In this document: in pieces, positions 8,734-17,690 of the stretch
Position numbering within the stretch: the stretch's first letter is position 1
How the letters are laid out: every line of letters begins with the position of its first letter
NCBI RefSeq assembly: GCF_025821625.1
Contig: NZ_JACKSH010000237.1
Coordinates: forward strand, 113,763 to 177,762
Direction of reading: 5' to 3'
DNA: 64,000 bases
Source of the DNA: Mycolicibacterium pyrenivorans
Lineage (GTDB): Bacteria > Actinomycetota > Actinomycetes > Mycobacteriales > Mycobacteriaceae
Position numbers and translations under genes: made by a program
Notes under the pieces: generated by a model
Databases searched by the model: none
The model's input: only the letters and a program-made list of their open reading frames with translations
Told to the model about the DNA's origin: nothing

Positions 8734-11700
8734 CGCAAGCCGAACCGAAGGTCCAGCCACCCGCCATCGAGGACGTCCTGGCGTTGAGCCCGCTCCAACA
8801 GGGGCTCTTCTCGATGGCGGCGCTGACCGAGGGCACCGCCGGCGACGCCGACCCGTACCTCATCGCGATGGCCGCCGACGTCAGGGGCTCGCTGGACGTC
8901 GATCTGCTCCGCGAGTGCACGGCACAGCTGCTGGCGCGCCACGCCAACCTGAGGGCTAGCTTCGTCCAGGGCAACCTCAGCCGCGCGGTCCAGGTGATCC
9001 CGAACCGCGTGGACCTGCCGTGGCGGCACGTGACCGTGACTTCGGACGACGCTGTGGGCACTCTCGAATCAGCGGAGCGGGCAAGGGCTTTCGATCTCGC
9101 ACGCGGCCCGGTGATCCGGTTCCTGCTGATCGAGGCGCCGAATCGATGGCGATTCGTCGTCACCGCCCACCACATCGTGATCGACGGGTGGTCGCTGCCG
9201 CTGTTCATGGGTGAGCTCGTCACGCTGTACCGCGCGGGCGGCCACACCGCCGCGCTGCCCGAACCACCGCGGCCCTATCGCGACTACATCGGCTGGCTCG
9301 CCGGTCGCGACCAGAACGCCAGCCGCGAGATGTGGCGGCGCCACCTGGCCGGCGTGGACGCGCCGACCCTGCTCACCCCGGCCCTGACCGCGGCGGCCCC
9401 ACCTGCGGGCCGGCCGCGGCTGACCGAGGTGACGCTCGACGCCGAGGCCACCCGGCAGCTGGCCGACGCGGCCCGAAGCCGCGGTATCACGATGAACACC
9501 CTCGTCCAAATGGCCTGGGCCACAGTCGTAGCGGTGATCACCGACCGTGTCGACGTGACGTTCGGGGTGACGGTCTCCGGGCGCCCCGGCGAACTGGCGG
9601 GCGTGGAGCGCATGGTGGGGCTGTTCATCAACACCGTCCCGCTGCGGGTGCGACTGGACCCTGCGGTGGCGACCCGTACCCAGTGCCTGGCCCTGCAGCG
9701 CGAAGCCGCCGCGCTGGGCGAGCACAGTTACCTCAGCCATTCCGACATGCGTGCGCTCGCCGGGATCGGCGAGATGTTCGACACCCTGTTGGTGTACGAG
9801 AACTTCCCGCCGGGCGGAGTGGTCGGCACCCGGGAGTTCCCCGCCAACGGAGCCGTGTTCGTCCCTGCGGCGCTCGAGAGCCTGTCCCATTTCCCCGTCA
9901 CGATCGCCGCACACCTCGCCGGCGACGAGCTCACGCTGTTCGTCGAGCTGCTCGACGGAGCGCTCGGTCCGTTGCGCCCCGAGGTGCTCGGCAGGCGCAT
10001 CCTGCACACCGCGCAACGGCTGATCGGATGCTGGGACAGGCCACTGCGCGACGTCGGCATCCTGCTCCCGTCGGAGGGAGAACCGGAGCCCGCACGCAGC
10101 ATCGCCCACCGGTCACCGGTCACCGGAGTGCACACCAGATTCACCGACATCGCGGGCAGCCGGCTCGGGTCGGAGGCGTTGACGTGGGCCGACGGCACGA
10201 TGACCTACCGTGAGCTCGACGAGGCCGCCGACCGCCTCGCCGCCGCGCTGCTCGACGCGGGGGTGACCGCGGAGACCCCGGTCGCCGTGATGCTCTCCCG
10301 CGGACCGGATTACGTCATCGCGATGCTGGCCGTGCTGAAGGCCGGGGCGATGATCGTGCCGCTGGACCCGTCGACGCCCGGCGAGCGGGTCGCCGACATC
10401 CTCGACCAATCGGGGGCACGCGTGGTCATCGACGAGGCATTCGCCGCCTCGGCTCCCACCGACCCGCCGCCGACATACCGGCCTGCGGAAGTGCCTGCCT
10501 CACAAGCCGCCTACGCGGTCTTCACCTCGGGCACGACGGGCAGGCCCAAGGGTGTCGTCGGCACCCACGGTGCCGTGCTCGCCTACGCCGAGGACCATGC
10601 CGAACACGTGCTGCGACCCGCGTCCGCCCGCCTGGGCCGCCCGCTGCGCGTCGCCCACGCCTGGTCGTTCACGTTCGACGCCGCCTGGCAGCCGCTCGCC
10701 GCGCTGCTCGACGGACACGCGGTGCACATCGTCGGCGACGAATCACAGCGCGACGCAGAGGCTCTCGTCGAGACCATCGGCCGATTCGGGATCGACATGC
10801 TCGACACCACGCCGTCGATGTTCGCCCAACTCCACGACGTCGGTCTGCTCAGCACGGTGCCGCTGGCAGTGCTCGCGCTCGGCGGCGAGGCCGTCGGCGT
10901 TGCGACGTGGCGGCTGATCGGCGACGAGTGCGCCCGCACCGGGATGACCGCGTTCAACTGCTACGGGCCGACGGAGACCACGGTGGAAGCCGTGGTCGCC
11001 GCGATCGACCGCTACGAGCGACCGTCGATCGGACGCCCGACGCAGACGACCCGCGCATACGTGCTCGACACATGGCTGCGCCCGGTGCCCGACGGGGTGG
11101 CCGGCGAGTTGTACCTGTCGGGAGATCAGCTCACCCGCGGCTACCTCGGACGCACCGCCGAGACAGCGAGCCGATTCGTCGCCGACCCGTTCGCCGCGGG
11201 CGGCCGGATGTACCGCACCGGTGACGTGGTGCGGCGCGGACCCGACGGCGGATTGCAGTTCCTCGGCCGCGCCGACGACCAGGTCAAGATCCGTGGCTTC
11301 CGCGTCGAGCCGGGGGAGATCGCGGCCGTGCTGCAGGGCCATCCCGGCGTGCGCGACGCTCACGTCGTCGTGGGCCGGCGCGGGCGGGGGCCGTGGCTGA
11401 CGGCCTACGCCGTCGGCGGCGCGCAACCGCCGCCGGTCGCGGAACTGCGGGCCCTGATGGCGACGCGGTTGCCGCGCTACATGGTTCCGCAACAACTCGT
11501 CCTCACCGACGAGCTTCCGTTGACCGCCCACGGGAAGATCGACGAAACCGCACTGGCGGCACTCACCGTCCGCGACACCCCGTCGGCGCTGCCGGAGACC
11601 CCCACCGAGACCGCACTGGCCGACCTGCTCGCCGAGGTGCTCGACGGCGAACTCGCCGGCGACGGGGCCGGGGTGACCACCGACTTCCTCGAGATGGGTC

Positions 11701-13310
11701 TCGACAGCATCGTGGCGCTGACGATGGTGCAGGCGGCCCGCCGCCGGGGCATCGATATGCGGGCGCGTTTGATGTTGGAGTGCAGCAACATTCGTGAACT
11801 CGCCGCGGCGATCGACGCCGCCGAGCATGACCACGCGCCCGCGCCGCTGACCCCCGAGCGCTACGGGGTCGTCACACCCGCACCCATCGTGTCGTGGATG
11901 TACGAGTACGGGAACTTCCGCCGGTTCACGCAGAACGTGCTGATCGCCGTGCCGTCGGGAATGACCCGGCGCCGGCTGGAGGAGATACTCCAGGCACTGC
12001 TGGACCGCCACGACATGCTGCGCGCGGTGCTCGACCTCGACGGCAGCGGGTACCGCTTACGCACCCGTCCGCTCGGCGCGGTCCGCGCCGGCGACGTCCT
12101 GGCCCGGGTCGACACCGGGATCGGCACCGGGATCGACACCGTCGATCGAGACGCCATCGCTCAAGACACCATCGCTCAAGACGCCGTCGCCGCGGAAGCT
12201 GCTGCCGCCCTTGACCGTATCGACCCCACTACCGGTTCCATGCTGGAGGCCGTCTGGTTCAGCGGGGAACCGTCCGCGCTGATGCTGTGCGTGCACCACC
12301 TCGCGACCGACGTCGTGTCGTGGTATGTCCTCCTCGGCGCCCTCGGGCAACTGGCCGGCGAGATCGCGGCAGGCCAGACCCCCGGCCAGGCCGTCGAATA
12401 CACCACCTACCGGCAGTGGTGCGCACTGCTCGAGCAGCGCGGCCGGTCGCAGGAGGTGGCCCGGCAGCACGAGTACTGGACCCGTCAACTCGCCGCCCCC
12501 GACCCGGTCCTGGGCAGCAGGCTGCCCGACCCGACACGGGACACCTGGGCGTCGACGCGGCTGACGGACGTCCTCACCGACACCGACACGACGCGCACCA
12601 TCCTGAACCGGTTGGACGGCGCGGGAATCGAGATGCGCGACTTCCTGCTCACCGCGCTGACGATGACCGTTGCGTCGTGGCGGGTCTCCCGCGGCCAGCC
12701 GGCGCATCACGGCGCGCTGATCGCGCTCGAAGGCCACGGCCGTGAGGATGTCGTCGTCGGCGGTTCGGAGGGATCGGTCGACACCTCGGCCACCGTCGGA
12801 TGGTTCACCTCGGTGTACCCGGTGCGGCTCGGGGCGGGTGAGGCGGCCGTCGACGTCGACACCGCCGAGCGCAACCCGGCCGCGGCCCGAACCCTGCTGC
12901 GCGCGGTGACCCAGCAGCTCGCCGGGGTGCCCAACCGGGGTCTGGACTACGGGCTGTTGCGATACCCGCAACAGCGTCGGACGACCGACGACGCCGTGCT
13001 GGCCGGCTTCCCCGGTCCGCAGCTGGAATTCAACTACGTCGGCCGCTACGACCTGAGCGCGGACCGGGCGGCCGCCGGCTGGTCGTTGATCACCGACAGC
13101 TCCCTCAACGCGCGGATGCCGACCGCGCCCGAACCCGATCTGCCACTGCGTTATACGTTCGACGTGATCTCGGTCGTGCACGGCAGTGCAGATGGCCCGC
13201 AGCTGCGCACCAGCTGGCGATGGAGCGATGTGTTGTCGACCGCCGCGGACGTCGACCGGATCGCCGATCACTGGCGGCGCGCTGTCACCGTCCTCGGAGA
13301 GGCGTTATGA
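8730..13310 (+). CDS. mbtF: MbtF, mycobactin non-ribosomal peptide synthetase with terminal epimerase-like domain
   Basis: The 1526-residue NRPS has a condensation domain (core HHIVIDGWS near residue 150), an adenylation domain (FTSGTTGRPKG near 598, CYGPTET near 746, AHGKID near 933) and a carrier domain (LEMGLDSIVAL near 993). The C-terminal half is epimerisation-like: HHLATDVVSW, EGHGRE, VGWFTSVYP and FNYVGRYD are all hallmarks of E domains, although the usual DG of the HH motif reads DV. MbtF adds the terminal lysine that becomes the cyclic hydroxamate of mycobactin. The last codons (VTVLGEAL) lie inside the first copy of a 26-bp tandem repeat that runs into mbtG. Confidence 0.95.
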   Translation: MTQAEPKVQPPAIEDVLALSPLQQGLFSMAALTEGTAGDADPYLIAMAADVRGSLDVDLLRECTAQLLARHANLRASFVQGNLSRAVQVIPNRVDLPWRHVTVTSDDAVGTLESAERARAFDLARGPVIRFLLIEAPNRWRFVVTAHHIVIDGWSLPLFMGELVTLYRAGGHTAALPEPPRPYRDYIGWLAGRDQNASREMWRRHLAGVDAPTLLTPALTAAAPPAGRPRLTEVTLDAEATRQLADAARSRGITMNTLVQMAWATVVAVITDRVDVTFGVTVSGRPGELAGVERMVGLFINTVPLRVRLDPAVATRTQCLALQREAAALGEHSYLSHSDMRALAGIGEMFDTLLVYENFPPGGVVGTREFPANGAVFVPAALESLSHFPVTIAAHLAGDELTLFVELLDGALGPLRPEVLGRRILHTAQRLIGCWDRPLRDVGILLPSEGEPEPARSIAHRSPVTGVHTRFTDIAGSRLGSEALTWADGTMTYRELDEAADRLAAALLDAGVTAETPVAVMLSRGPDYVIAMLAVLKAGAMIVPLDPSTPGERVADILDQSGARVVIDEAFAASAPTDPPPTYRPAEVPASQAAYAVFTSGTTGRPKGVVGTHGAVLAYAEDHAEHVLRPASARLGRPLRVAHAWSFTFDAAWQPLAALLDGHAVHIVGDESQRDAEALVETIGRFGIDMLDTTPSMFAQLHDVGLLSTVPLAVLALGGEAVGVATWRLIGDECARTGMTAFNCYGPTETTVEAVVAAIDRYERPSIGRPTQTTRAYVLDTWLRPVPDGVAGELYLSGDQLTRGYLGRTAETASRFVADPFAAGGRMYRTGDVVRRGPDGGLQFLGRADDQVKIRGFRVEPGEIAAVLQGHPGVRDAHVVVGRRGRGPWLTAYAVGGAQPPPVAELRALMATRLPRYMVPQQLVLTDELPLTAHGKIDETALAALTVRDTPSALPETPTETALADLLAEVLDGELAGDGAGVTTDFLEMGLDSIVALTMVQAARRRGIDMRARLMLECSNIRELAAAIDAAEHDHAPAPLTPERYGVVTPAPIVSWMYEYGNFRRFTQNVLIAVPSGMTRRRLEEILQALLDRHDMLRAVLDLDGSGYRLRTRPLGAVRAGDVLARVDTGIGTGIDTVDRDAIAQDTIAQDAVAAEAAAALDRIDPTTGSMLEAVWFSGEPSALMLCVHHLATDVVSWYVLLGALGQLAGEIAAGQTPGQAVEYTTYRQWCALLEQRGRSQEVARQHEYWTRQLAAPDPVLGSRLPDPTRDTWASTRLTDVLTDTDTTRTILNRLDGAGIEMRDFLLTALTMTVASWRVSRGQPAHHGALIALEGHGREDVVVGGSEGSVDTSATVGWFTSVYPVRLGAGEAAVDVDTAERNPAAARTLLRAVTQQLAGVPNRGLDYGLLRYPQQRRTTDDAVLAGFPGPQLEFNYVGRYDLSADRAAAGWSLITDSSLNARMPTAPEPDLPLRYTFDVISVVHGSADGPQLRTSWRWSDVLSTAADVDRIADHWRRAVTVLGEAL

Positions 13311-13368
13311 CCACCGTCCTCGGAGAGGCGTTATGACCACCGTCCTCGGAGAGGCGGTATGACCACCG
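13286..13368 (+). repeat. 26-bp tandem repeat (3.2 copies) at the mbtF/mbtG junction
   Basis: Three copies (13286-13311, 13312-13337, 13338-13363) and a partial fourth (13364-13368) follow one another. Copy 3 differs from the others by one base (13357, G for T). Each copy contains a GGAGAGG Shine-Dalgarno-like block four bases before an ATG. The ATGs at 13307, 13333 and 13359 are each 26 bp apart and therefore in different frames. The first two open nine-codon ORFs (MTTVLGEAL, MTTVLGEAV), each ending in a TGA that overlaps the next ATG. The third ATG is mbtG itself. The near-identity of the copies suggests recent slippage. Confidence 0.95.
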
Positions 13369-14666
13369 AACCGACCCTCGCCGTCATCGGCGCAGGCCCC
13401 AAGGCGATCGCGGTGGCGGCGAAGGCCGCCGAGCTACGCGGCATGGGCGTCGACGTGCCCGACGTGGTGGTGATCGAACGCAGCACCGTCGCCGCCAACT
13501 GGCAGGCTGTCGGCGGCTGGACCGACGGTCAGCACCGGTTGGGCACCGGCCCGGAGAAGGACGTCGGCTTCCCGTACCGCTCGTCGCTGGTGCCACGGCG
13601 CAACGCCGAACTCGACGAGCGGATGATGCGGCACAGCTGGCAGTCCTACCTCATCGCCAGTGCGCAGTTCGCCGAGTGGGTGGACCGGGGACGTCCCGCG
13701 CCGACCCACTGCGGGTGGAGCCGTTACCTGCGCTGGGTCGCCGACAACGTCGGGATGTCGGTGATCGCCGGTGAGGTGCAACGCATCTCGGTCGACGGGC
13801 AGCGCTGGGAACTGCACACCGCCGGGCGCACGGTGCCCGCCGACGGGGTGATGATCACCGGACCCGGCCAGGCCGGGCGTTCGATCCTGCCGCACGACCC
13901 ACGGGTGCTGTCGATCGCGCAGTTCTGGGAGCGCGCCGCCCGCAACGAGCTCATCGCCGCCGAACGGGTCGCCGTCATCGGCGGAGGCGAGACGGCCGCC
14001 TCGATGCTCAATGAGCTTTTCCGGCATCGAGTTTCGACGATCACGGTCATCTCCCCCCAGGTCACGCTGTTCACCCGGGGGGAGAGCTTCTTCGAGAACA
14101 CCTTGTTCTCCGACCCGACCCACTGGTCGAGCCTGACGACGGCCGAACGCCGCGACGCGCTGGCACGCACTGATCGTGGCGTCTTCTCGGCGAGGGTGCA
14201 GGACGCGCTGCTCGCCGACGATCGCATCCGCCACCTTCGCGGCAGGGTGGCCCACGCCGTGGCCCGTGAGGAACGAATCCGGTTGACGCTGAGCACCGAT
14301 CGCGGTGGTGAGCGACTGGAGACGGTGCACGGATTCGACCTCGTGATCGACGGCTCGGGAGCGGACTCGATGTGGTTCGTGTCGCTGTTCGCCGACGATG
14401 TACGTGACCTGCTGGAGCTCGGGCTGGGGAGGCCGCTGACCGGTGACGCGCTGCAGGAGTCGATCGGGCACGATCTCGCGGTGGCCGGCGTCGAACCGAA
14501 ACTGTTCCTGCCCGGCCTGGCAGGTCTGACGCAGGGGCCGGGTTTCCCCAACCTGAGCTGCCTGGGTCTGCTGTCCGACCGGGTGCTCGGTGCCCGGTAT
14601 GCCCGCCAGGACACCCTTTCCGACCGATCGACGAGGAGAACCCATGAGCACCAACCCGTTCGATGA
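13359..14666 (+). CDS. mbtG: MbtG, FAD-dependent lysine N-hydroxylase of mycobactin synthesis
   Basis: The 435-residue flavin monooxygenase belongs to the lysine/ornithine N-hydroxylase family. An FAD-binding GAGPKAIAVA motif lies at residues 9-18 and an NADPH-binding GGGETAASML motif near 207. It N-hydroxylates the lysine side chains that form the two hydroxamate iron ligands. The start at 13359 has a GGAGAGG ribosome-binding site and lies in the third copy of the tandem repeat. The 3' end overlaps mbtH by 23 bp, indicating coupled translation. Length and position match the mycobacterial MbtG family. Confidence 0.95.
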   Translation: MTTEPTLAVIGAGPKAIAVAAKAAELRGMGVDVPDVVVIERSTVAANWQAVGGWTDGQHRLGTGPEKDVGFPYRSSLVPRRNAELDERMMRHSWQSYLIASAQFAEWVDRGRPAPTHCGWSRYLRWVADNVGMSVIAGEVQRISVDGQRWELHTAGRTVPADGVMITGPGQAGRSILPHDPRVLSIAQFWERAARNELIAAERVAVIGGGETAASMLNELFRHRVSTITVISPQVTLFTRGESFFENTLFSDPTHWSSLTTAERRDALARTDRGVFSARVQDALLADDRIRHLRGRVAHAVAREERIRLTLSTDRGGERLETVHGFDLVIDGSGADSMWFVSLFADDVRDLLELGLGRPLTGDALQESIGHDLAVAGVEPKLFLPGLAGLTQGPGFPNLSCLGLLSDRVLGARYARQDTLSDRSTRRTHEHQPVR

Positions 14667-14871
14667 CGACTCGACTGAGGTGGCTGGCTCCTTCTACGTG
14701 CTGGTGAACGACGAGGACCAGTACAGCCTGTGGCCGACGTTCGCCGGAGTCCCGGCGGGTTGGCGGATCGTGTTCGGTGAGAGCACCCGCGCCGACTGCC
14801 TGGCCTACGTCGAGGAGAACTGGACGGACATGCGTCCCCGCAGCCTGCGCGAGGCGATGTCCGGGCACTGA
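14644..14871 (+). CDS. mbtH: MbtH, NRPS adenylation-domain chaperone
   Basis: The 75-residue MbtH-like protein is the founding family type. It contains the family signature with VLVNDEDQYSLWP at about residues 16-28, then VPAGW and the closing block ENWTDMRP. MbtH-like proteins bind the small side of adenylation domains and are needed for their folding or activity, here most likely those of the Mbt NRPSs. The start was set at the ATG at 14644, preceded by GAGGAG, rather than at an upstream ATG inside mbtG. A six-base-pair hairpin follows directly after the stop codon, consistent with the end of the operon. Confidence 0.96.
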   Translation: MSTNPFDDDSTEVAGSFYVLVNDEDQYSLWPTFAGVPAGWRIVFGESTRADCLAYVEENWTDMRPRSLREAMSGH

Positions 14872-14873
14872 GC

Positions 14874-14889
14874 GTCAGCTAGCGCTGAC
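14874..14889 (+). terminator. Candidate hairpin terminator after mbtH
   Basis: GTCAGC (14874-14879) and GCTGAC (14884-14889) form a perfect six-base-pair stem with a TAGC loop, three bases after the mbtH stop. There is no T-run, as is common for putative mycobacterial terminators, so the call rests on position and symmetry only. Confidence 0.4.
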
Positions 14890-14961
14890 CCAACAGCTCA
14901 CCTGATGGACTGGGCGGGTGGCCGCGACCGGGCGGTCACCCGTGTCGAAAGGTGAAGCCCC

Positions 14962-15336
14962 ATGGCATCCAGATTCGTGACCAAGCTCCTTGCGTGCACC
15001 GTGCTCGCCATCCCGCTGTCGACACTTCCGACGGCCGCAGCGCAGCCGGGCAACGGCCCGTTGATCCACACGACGTGCAGCTACGACCAGCTGTACGCGG
15101 CTATCCGCGTCGAAGGACCGCAGGCTGCGGCCGAACTCGACAGTCGCCCCGCCGCTCAGCAGAAGCTGCAGCGCCTGGCGGCGATGTCGGTCGAGGAGCG
15201 CAAGCAGGAGTGGGCGCGGATGCTCGCCGAGAATCCGCAGCGGCAGGCCAGGATCGACGAGAAATGGGGCACGCCGGAAGGTCAGGAGAAAGCGCAGAGG
15301 ATGGCACGCATCGCCGAAACCTGCCACAACTACTGA
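14962..15336 (+). CDS. Secreted hemophore-related protein (Rv0203/Rv1174c-like family)
   Basis: The 124-residue protein has a Sec signal peptide (Lys-containing n-region, hydrophobic stretch, cleavage near ALPTAAAQP-type sequence around residue 28). The mature part is mainly helical and carries two cysteines, in TCSYDQLYAAI and in the C-terminal ETCHNY, which could form a disulphide. The layout of an early CxY, an A-rich helix, and RLAAMSVEERKQ resembles the mycobacterial hemophore-related family named after Rv0203/Rv1174c, whose better-known members bind heme. Heme binding here is inferred. The ribosome-binding site is AAAGGTGAAG. It follows the mycobactin genes and ends tail-to-tail (7-bp overlap) with the sensor kinase. 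Confidence 0.7.
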   Translation: MASRFVTKLLACTVLAIPLSTLPTAAAQPGNGPLIHTTCSYDQLYAAIRVEGPQAAAELDSRPAAQQKLQRLAAMSVEERKQEWARMLAENPQRQARIDEKWGTPEGQEKAQRMARIAETCHNY

Positions 15337-16499
15337 TCTGACGGCAGCGTGACGCTCACGGCGAGCCCGCCCTCGGGGCGGGCGACGGCGTGGACCTCAC
15401 CGCCGTGCGCGCTCGCCACCGAGCGGACGATCGAGAGCCCCAGCCCGGCACCGGATCCCACCCGCTCCGTGGCGGCCAGCCGCCGGAACGGCTCGAAGAT
15501 CGTGCCGACATCGGCCGGCGAGACCACCGGACCGGAATTGTGCACGGTCGTCATCGCCGCGCCGTCCCCGGCCGAGACCGTCACACCGATCCAGCCGCCC
15601 TCGGGCACGTTGTACCGCAGCGCATTGTCGATGAGGTTCTGGGCGACGCGCTCGAGCAGGGCGGGGTCACCACGCACGTAGGCCTGCCGGAGGTCGGCAC
15701 GGATCTCGATCCCTGCGCTCTCGGCGTCGGCGCGCGCGGTGGCCAGCGCGCGATCGGTGACTTCGCCCATGTCGACCCTGGCGCGCGCCTGCAGCTGCTG
15801 CTCGCTGGAGGCCAGCACCAGCAGACCGTCGATGAGGAGTTCGTTGCGGCGATTGACGCTCAGCAACGTCTCGCCGAGCCTGACGGTGGCCTCGGGGGCG
15901 TCCGGCTCCTCCAGGGCGACCTCGATGAGGGTGCGGTTGATCGCCAGGGGGGTGCGCAGTTCGTGCGAGGCGTTGGCCACGAACCGGCGCTGACCGTCGA
16001 ACGCGCGGTCGAGCCGTTCCAGCATCGCGTCGAAGGTGTCTGCCAGTTTCTTGATCTCGTCGTTCGGGCCGTCCAGCGCGATCCGCTCGTGCAGGCTGCG
16101 GTCGGCGACCCGGCGTGCCGTCGCGGTGACGTTCTGCAGCGGCGCGAGCGCACGTCCGGCCATCAGCCACCCGAATCCGCCCGCCGCGAGGCCCACCGCG
16201 CCGAGGGATACCAGCGACCAGACCAGCATTGTCTGCAGGGTCTCGCGGCGCTCCCGCTCGGCCTCCGCGGCGATGGCGCGGAAAAGCGCGTCCACCACCG
16301 GCCGGTTGCGCACCCCGCGGTCGTCCAGGAACTGGCTGACCACACCCTGCGCGCCGCCGGGGCGACTGTGCAGCGACTGCTGCAGAGAGAAGTACGTCAG
16401 GCCGATGAGGACCGCCCCGGCCACGAAGAAGGCGCCGGCGTACAGGACGGTCAGGCGCAGCCGGATCGTCGACCGGGGGCGGGATTTGCGGGTCGTCAT
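15330..16499 (-). CDS. Two-component sensor histidine kinase
   Basis: The 389-residue membrane kinase has a first transmembrane helix at about residues 18-40, a short extracytoplasmic segment of about 50 residues, a second helix at about 88-110, then a HAMP region. The dimerisation box has the phospho-acceptor in FVANASHELRTPL near residue 175. The ATPase domain has an N box (LIDNALRYN), a G1-like box and GSGAGLGLSIVRSV. The start ATG at 16499 overlaps the stop of the response-regulator gene by 4 bp. The kinase is intact although its partner gene is frameshifted. The signal sensed is unknown. Its 3' end overlaps the convergent hemophore-like gene by 7 bp. Confidence 0.92.
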   Translation of the reverse strand: MTTRKSRPRSTIRLRLTVLYAGAFFVAGAVLIGLTYFSLQQSLHSRPGGAQGVVSQFLDDRGVRNRPVVDALFRAIAAEAERERRETLQTMLVWSLVSLGAVGLAAGGFGWLMAGRALAPLQNVTATARRVADRSLHERIALDGPNDEIKKLADTFDAMLERLDRAFDGQRRFVANASHELRTPLAINRTLIEVALEEPDAPEATVRLGETLLSVNRRNELLIDGLLVLASSEQQLQARARVDMGEVTDRALATARADAESAGIEIRADLRQAYVRGDPALLERVAQNLIDNALRYNVPEGGWIGVTVSAGDGAAMTTVHNSGPVVSPADVGTIFEPFRRLAATERVGSGAGLGLSIVRSVASAHGGEVHAVARPEGGLAVSVTLPSDQ

Positions 16500-17151
16500 C
16501 GGATGCGGTACCCGACGCCCGGCTCGGTCTCGATCACCGGGGGATCGCCGAGCTTGCGACGCAACATCATGATCGTGTACCGGACCACCCCGGTGAACGG
16601 GTCGATGTTCTCGTCCCATGCCTTCTCCAGCAGATGCTCGGCCGACACCACGCCACCCTCGGCGTGCAGCAACTCGGTGAGGACCGCGAACTCCTTGCGG
16701 GACAGGGAAATCGGTCTGCCGTCGCGCGCTACCGTGTGCTGGTGCGGGTCCATCCGGATGCCACTTCTGTCGAGCACCGGTGGGACGGCGGGACGCGCCC
16801 GCCGGGCAAGGGCCTGCACGCGGGCCACGAGTTCGGCGAACGCGAACGGCTTGATCAGGTAGTCGTCGGCGCCCAGCCGCAGGCCCGCCACACGATCCAT
16901 CACCGCGGTCGCCGCCGTCAGCATCAGGATTCGGGAGTCGCGGCCGGACCGGGTCAACGTCGCGCACACGTCGTCGCCCGACACCGCGGGCAGGTCGCGG
17001 TCGAGGATCACCACGTCGTAGTCGTTGAGCGCCGCCCGCTCGAGGGCACTCGCGCCGTCGTACGGACGTCGACGGCCATCGCGTGGCGGCGCAGGCCGGT
17101 GGCCACCGCGTCTGCCAGCAGCTTCTCGTCCTCCACCACCAGCACTCGCAT
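16496..17151 (-). pseudogene. OmpR-family response regulator with a frameshift in the receiver domain
   Basis: The N-terminus reads MRVLVVEDEKLLADAVATGL from an ATG at 17151, the normal start of a receiver domain with the acidic pair. After AVDV the frame breaks. One base is missing at about 17063-17064, and the protein resumes in the -1 frame with YDGASALERA, the phospho-acceptor segment VVILDRDLP, the conserved lysine in DDYLIKPF, and a complete winged-helix DNA-binding domain ending PGVGYRIR at 16496. As written, the first frame ends at a stop near 17008 and no full protein is made. The cause may be a real mutation or a sequencing error; the intact kinase and clean downstream frame make an error or very recent mutation plausible. 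Confidence 0.85.
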
Positions 17152-17210
17152 GGTTACCATCGTGCACGTCAACGGCGTTTGGGCGCTGTGAGGAAAACGG
17201 GGCGGAGCCG

Positions 17211-17525
17211 TCACCCCTGCTGGGGCAGCGGCATGTCCATGTCGAACACCCGCGCGTGCAGCACCGTCCTGTTGCGCAGCGCCGCGCGCACCGCCCGGTG
17301 CAGTCCGTCTTCGAGATAGATGTTGCCGCGCCACCTGACCGCGTGCGGGAACAGATCGCCGTAGAACGTGGAGTCCTCGGACAGCAGCCGGTCCAGGGCG
17401 AGGACTGTGGTCGTCATCACCAACTCGTCGAGGCGGATCTGGCGGGGCGGGATCTGGGCCCACTGCCGGTGCGACAGCCCGTGGTCGGGGTAGGGCCTGC
17501 CATCCCGGACTCCCTTGAAGATCAT
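17211..17525 (-). CDS. Conserved mycobacterial protein (Rv2375-like)
   Basis: The 104-residue cytoplasmic protein has no signal peptide. Gene order between the mycobactin region and hrcA matches Rv2375 of M. tuberculosis as I recall it. The sequence has IPPRQIRLDELV, then RGNIYLEDGLHRAVRAAL. An R-x-I-x-L-x-E/D-L segment followed by an x-D-G-x-H-R motif resembles the core of ParB-like or small antitoxin-like folds, but this is only a resemblance. It is transcribed away from hrcA, with 165 bp between them that must hold both promoters. The function is unknown. Confidence 0.75.
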   Translation of the reverse strand: MIFKGVRDGRPYPDHGLSHRQWAQIPPRQIRLDELVMTTTVLALDRLLSEDSTFYGDLFPHAVRWRGNIYLEDGLHRAVRAALRNRTVLHARVFDMDMPLPQQG

Positions 17526-17690
17526 CGACGCGCCTTCGCTTGCATTGCCCCCGCAATACCGATCTGCAAGGTTAACCCGCGGCGGCCGAGGGTGCTGCGG
17601 GGTCGCCGTGGAGGGCGGCGTCGGTGAACCCGCTGCTGATCACCGTAAACTGAACGACGACCGGTCTCTGCGACCAAAGGTAGGTGAACT

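Noticed and set aside
17526..17690. CIRCE operator upstream of hrcA
   Set aside because: No TTAGCACTC-N9-GAGTGCTAA-like inverted repeat is present in this gap.
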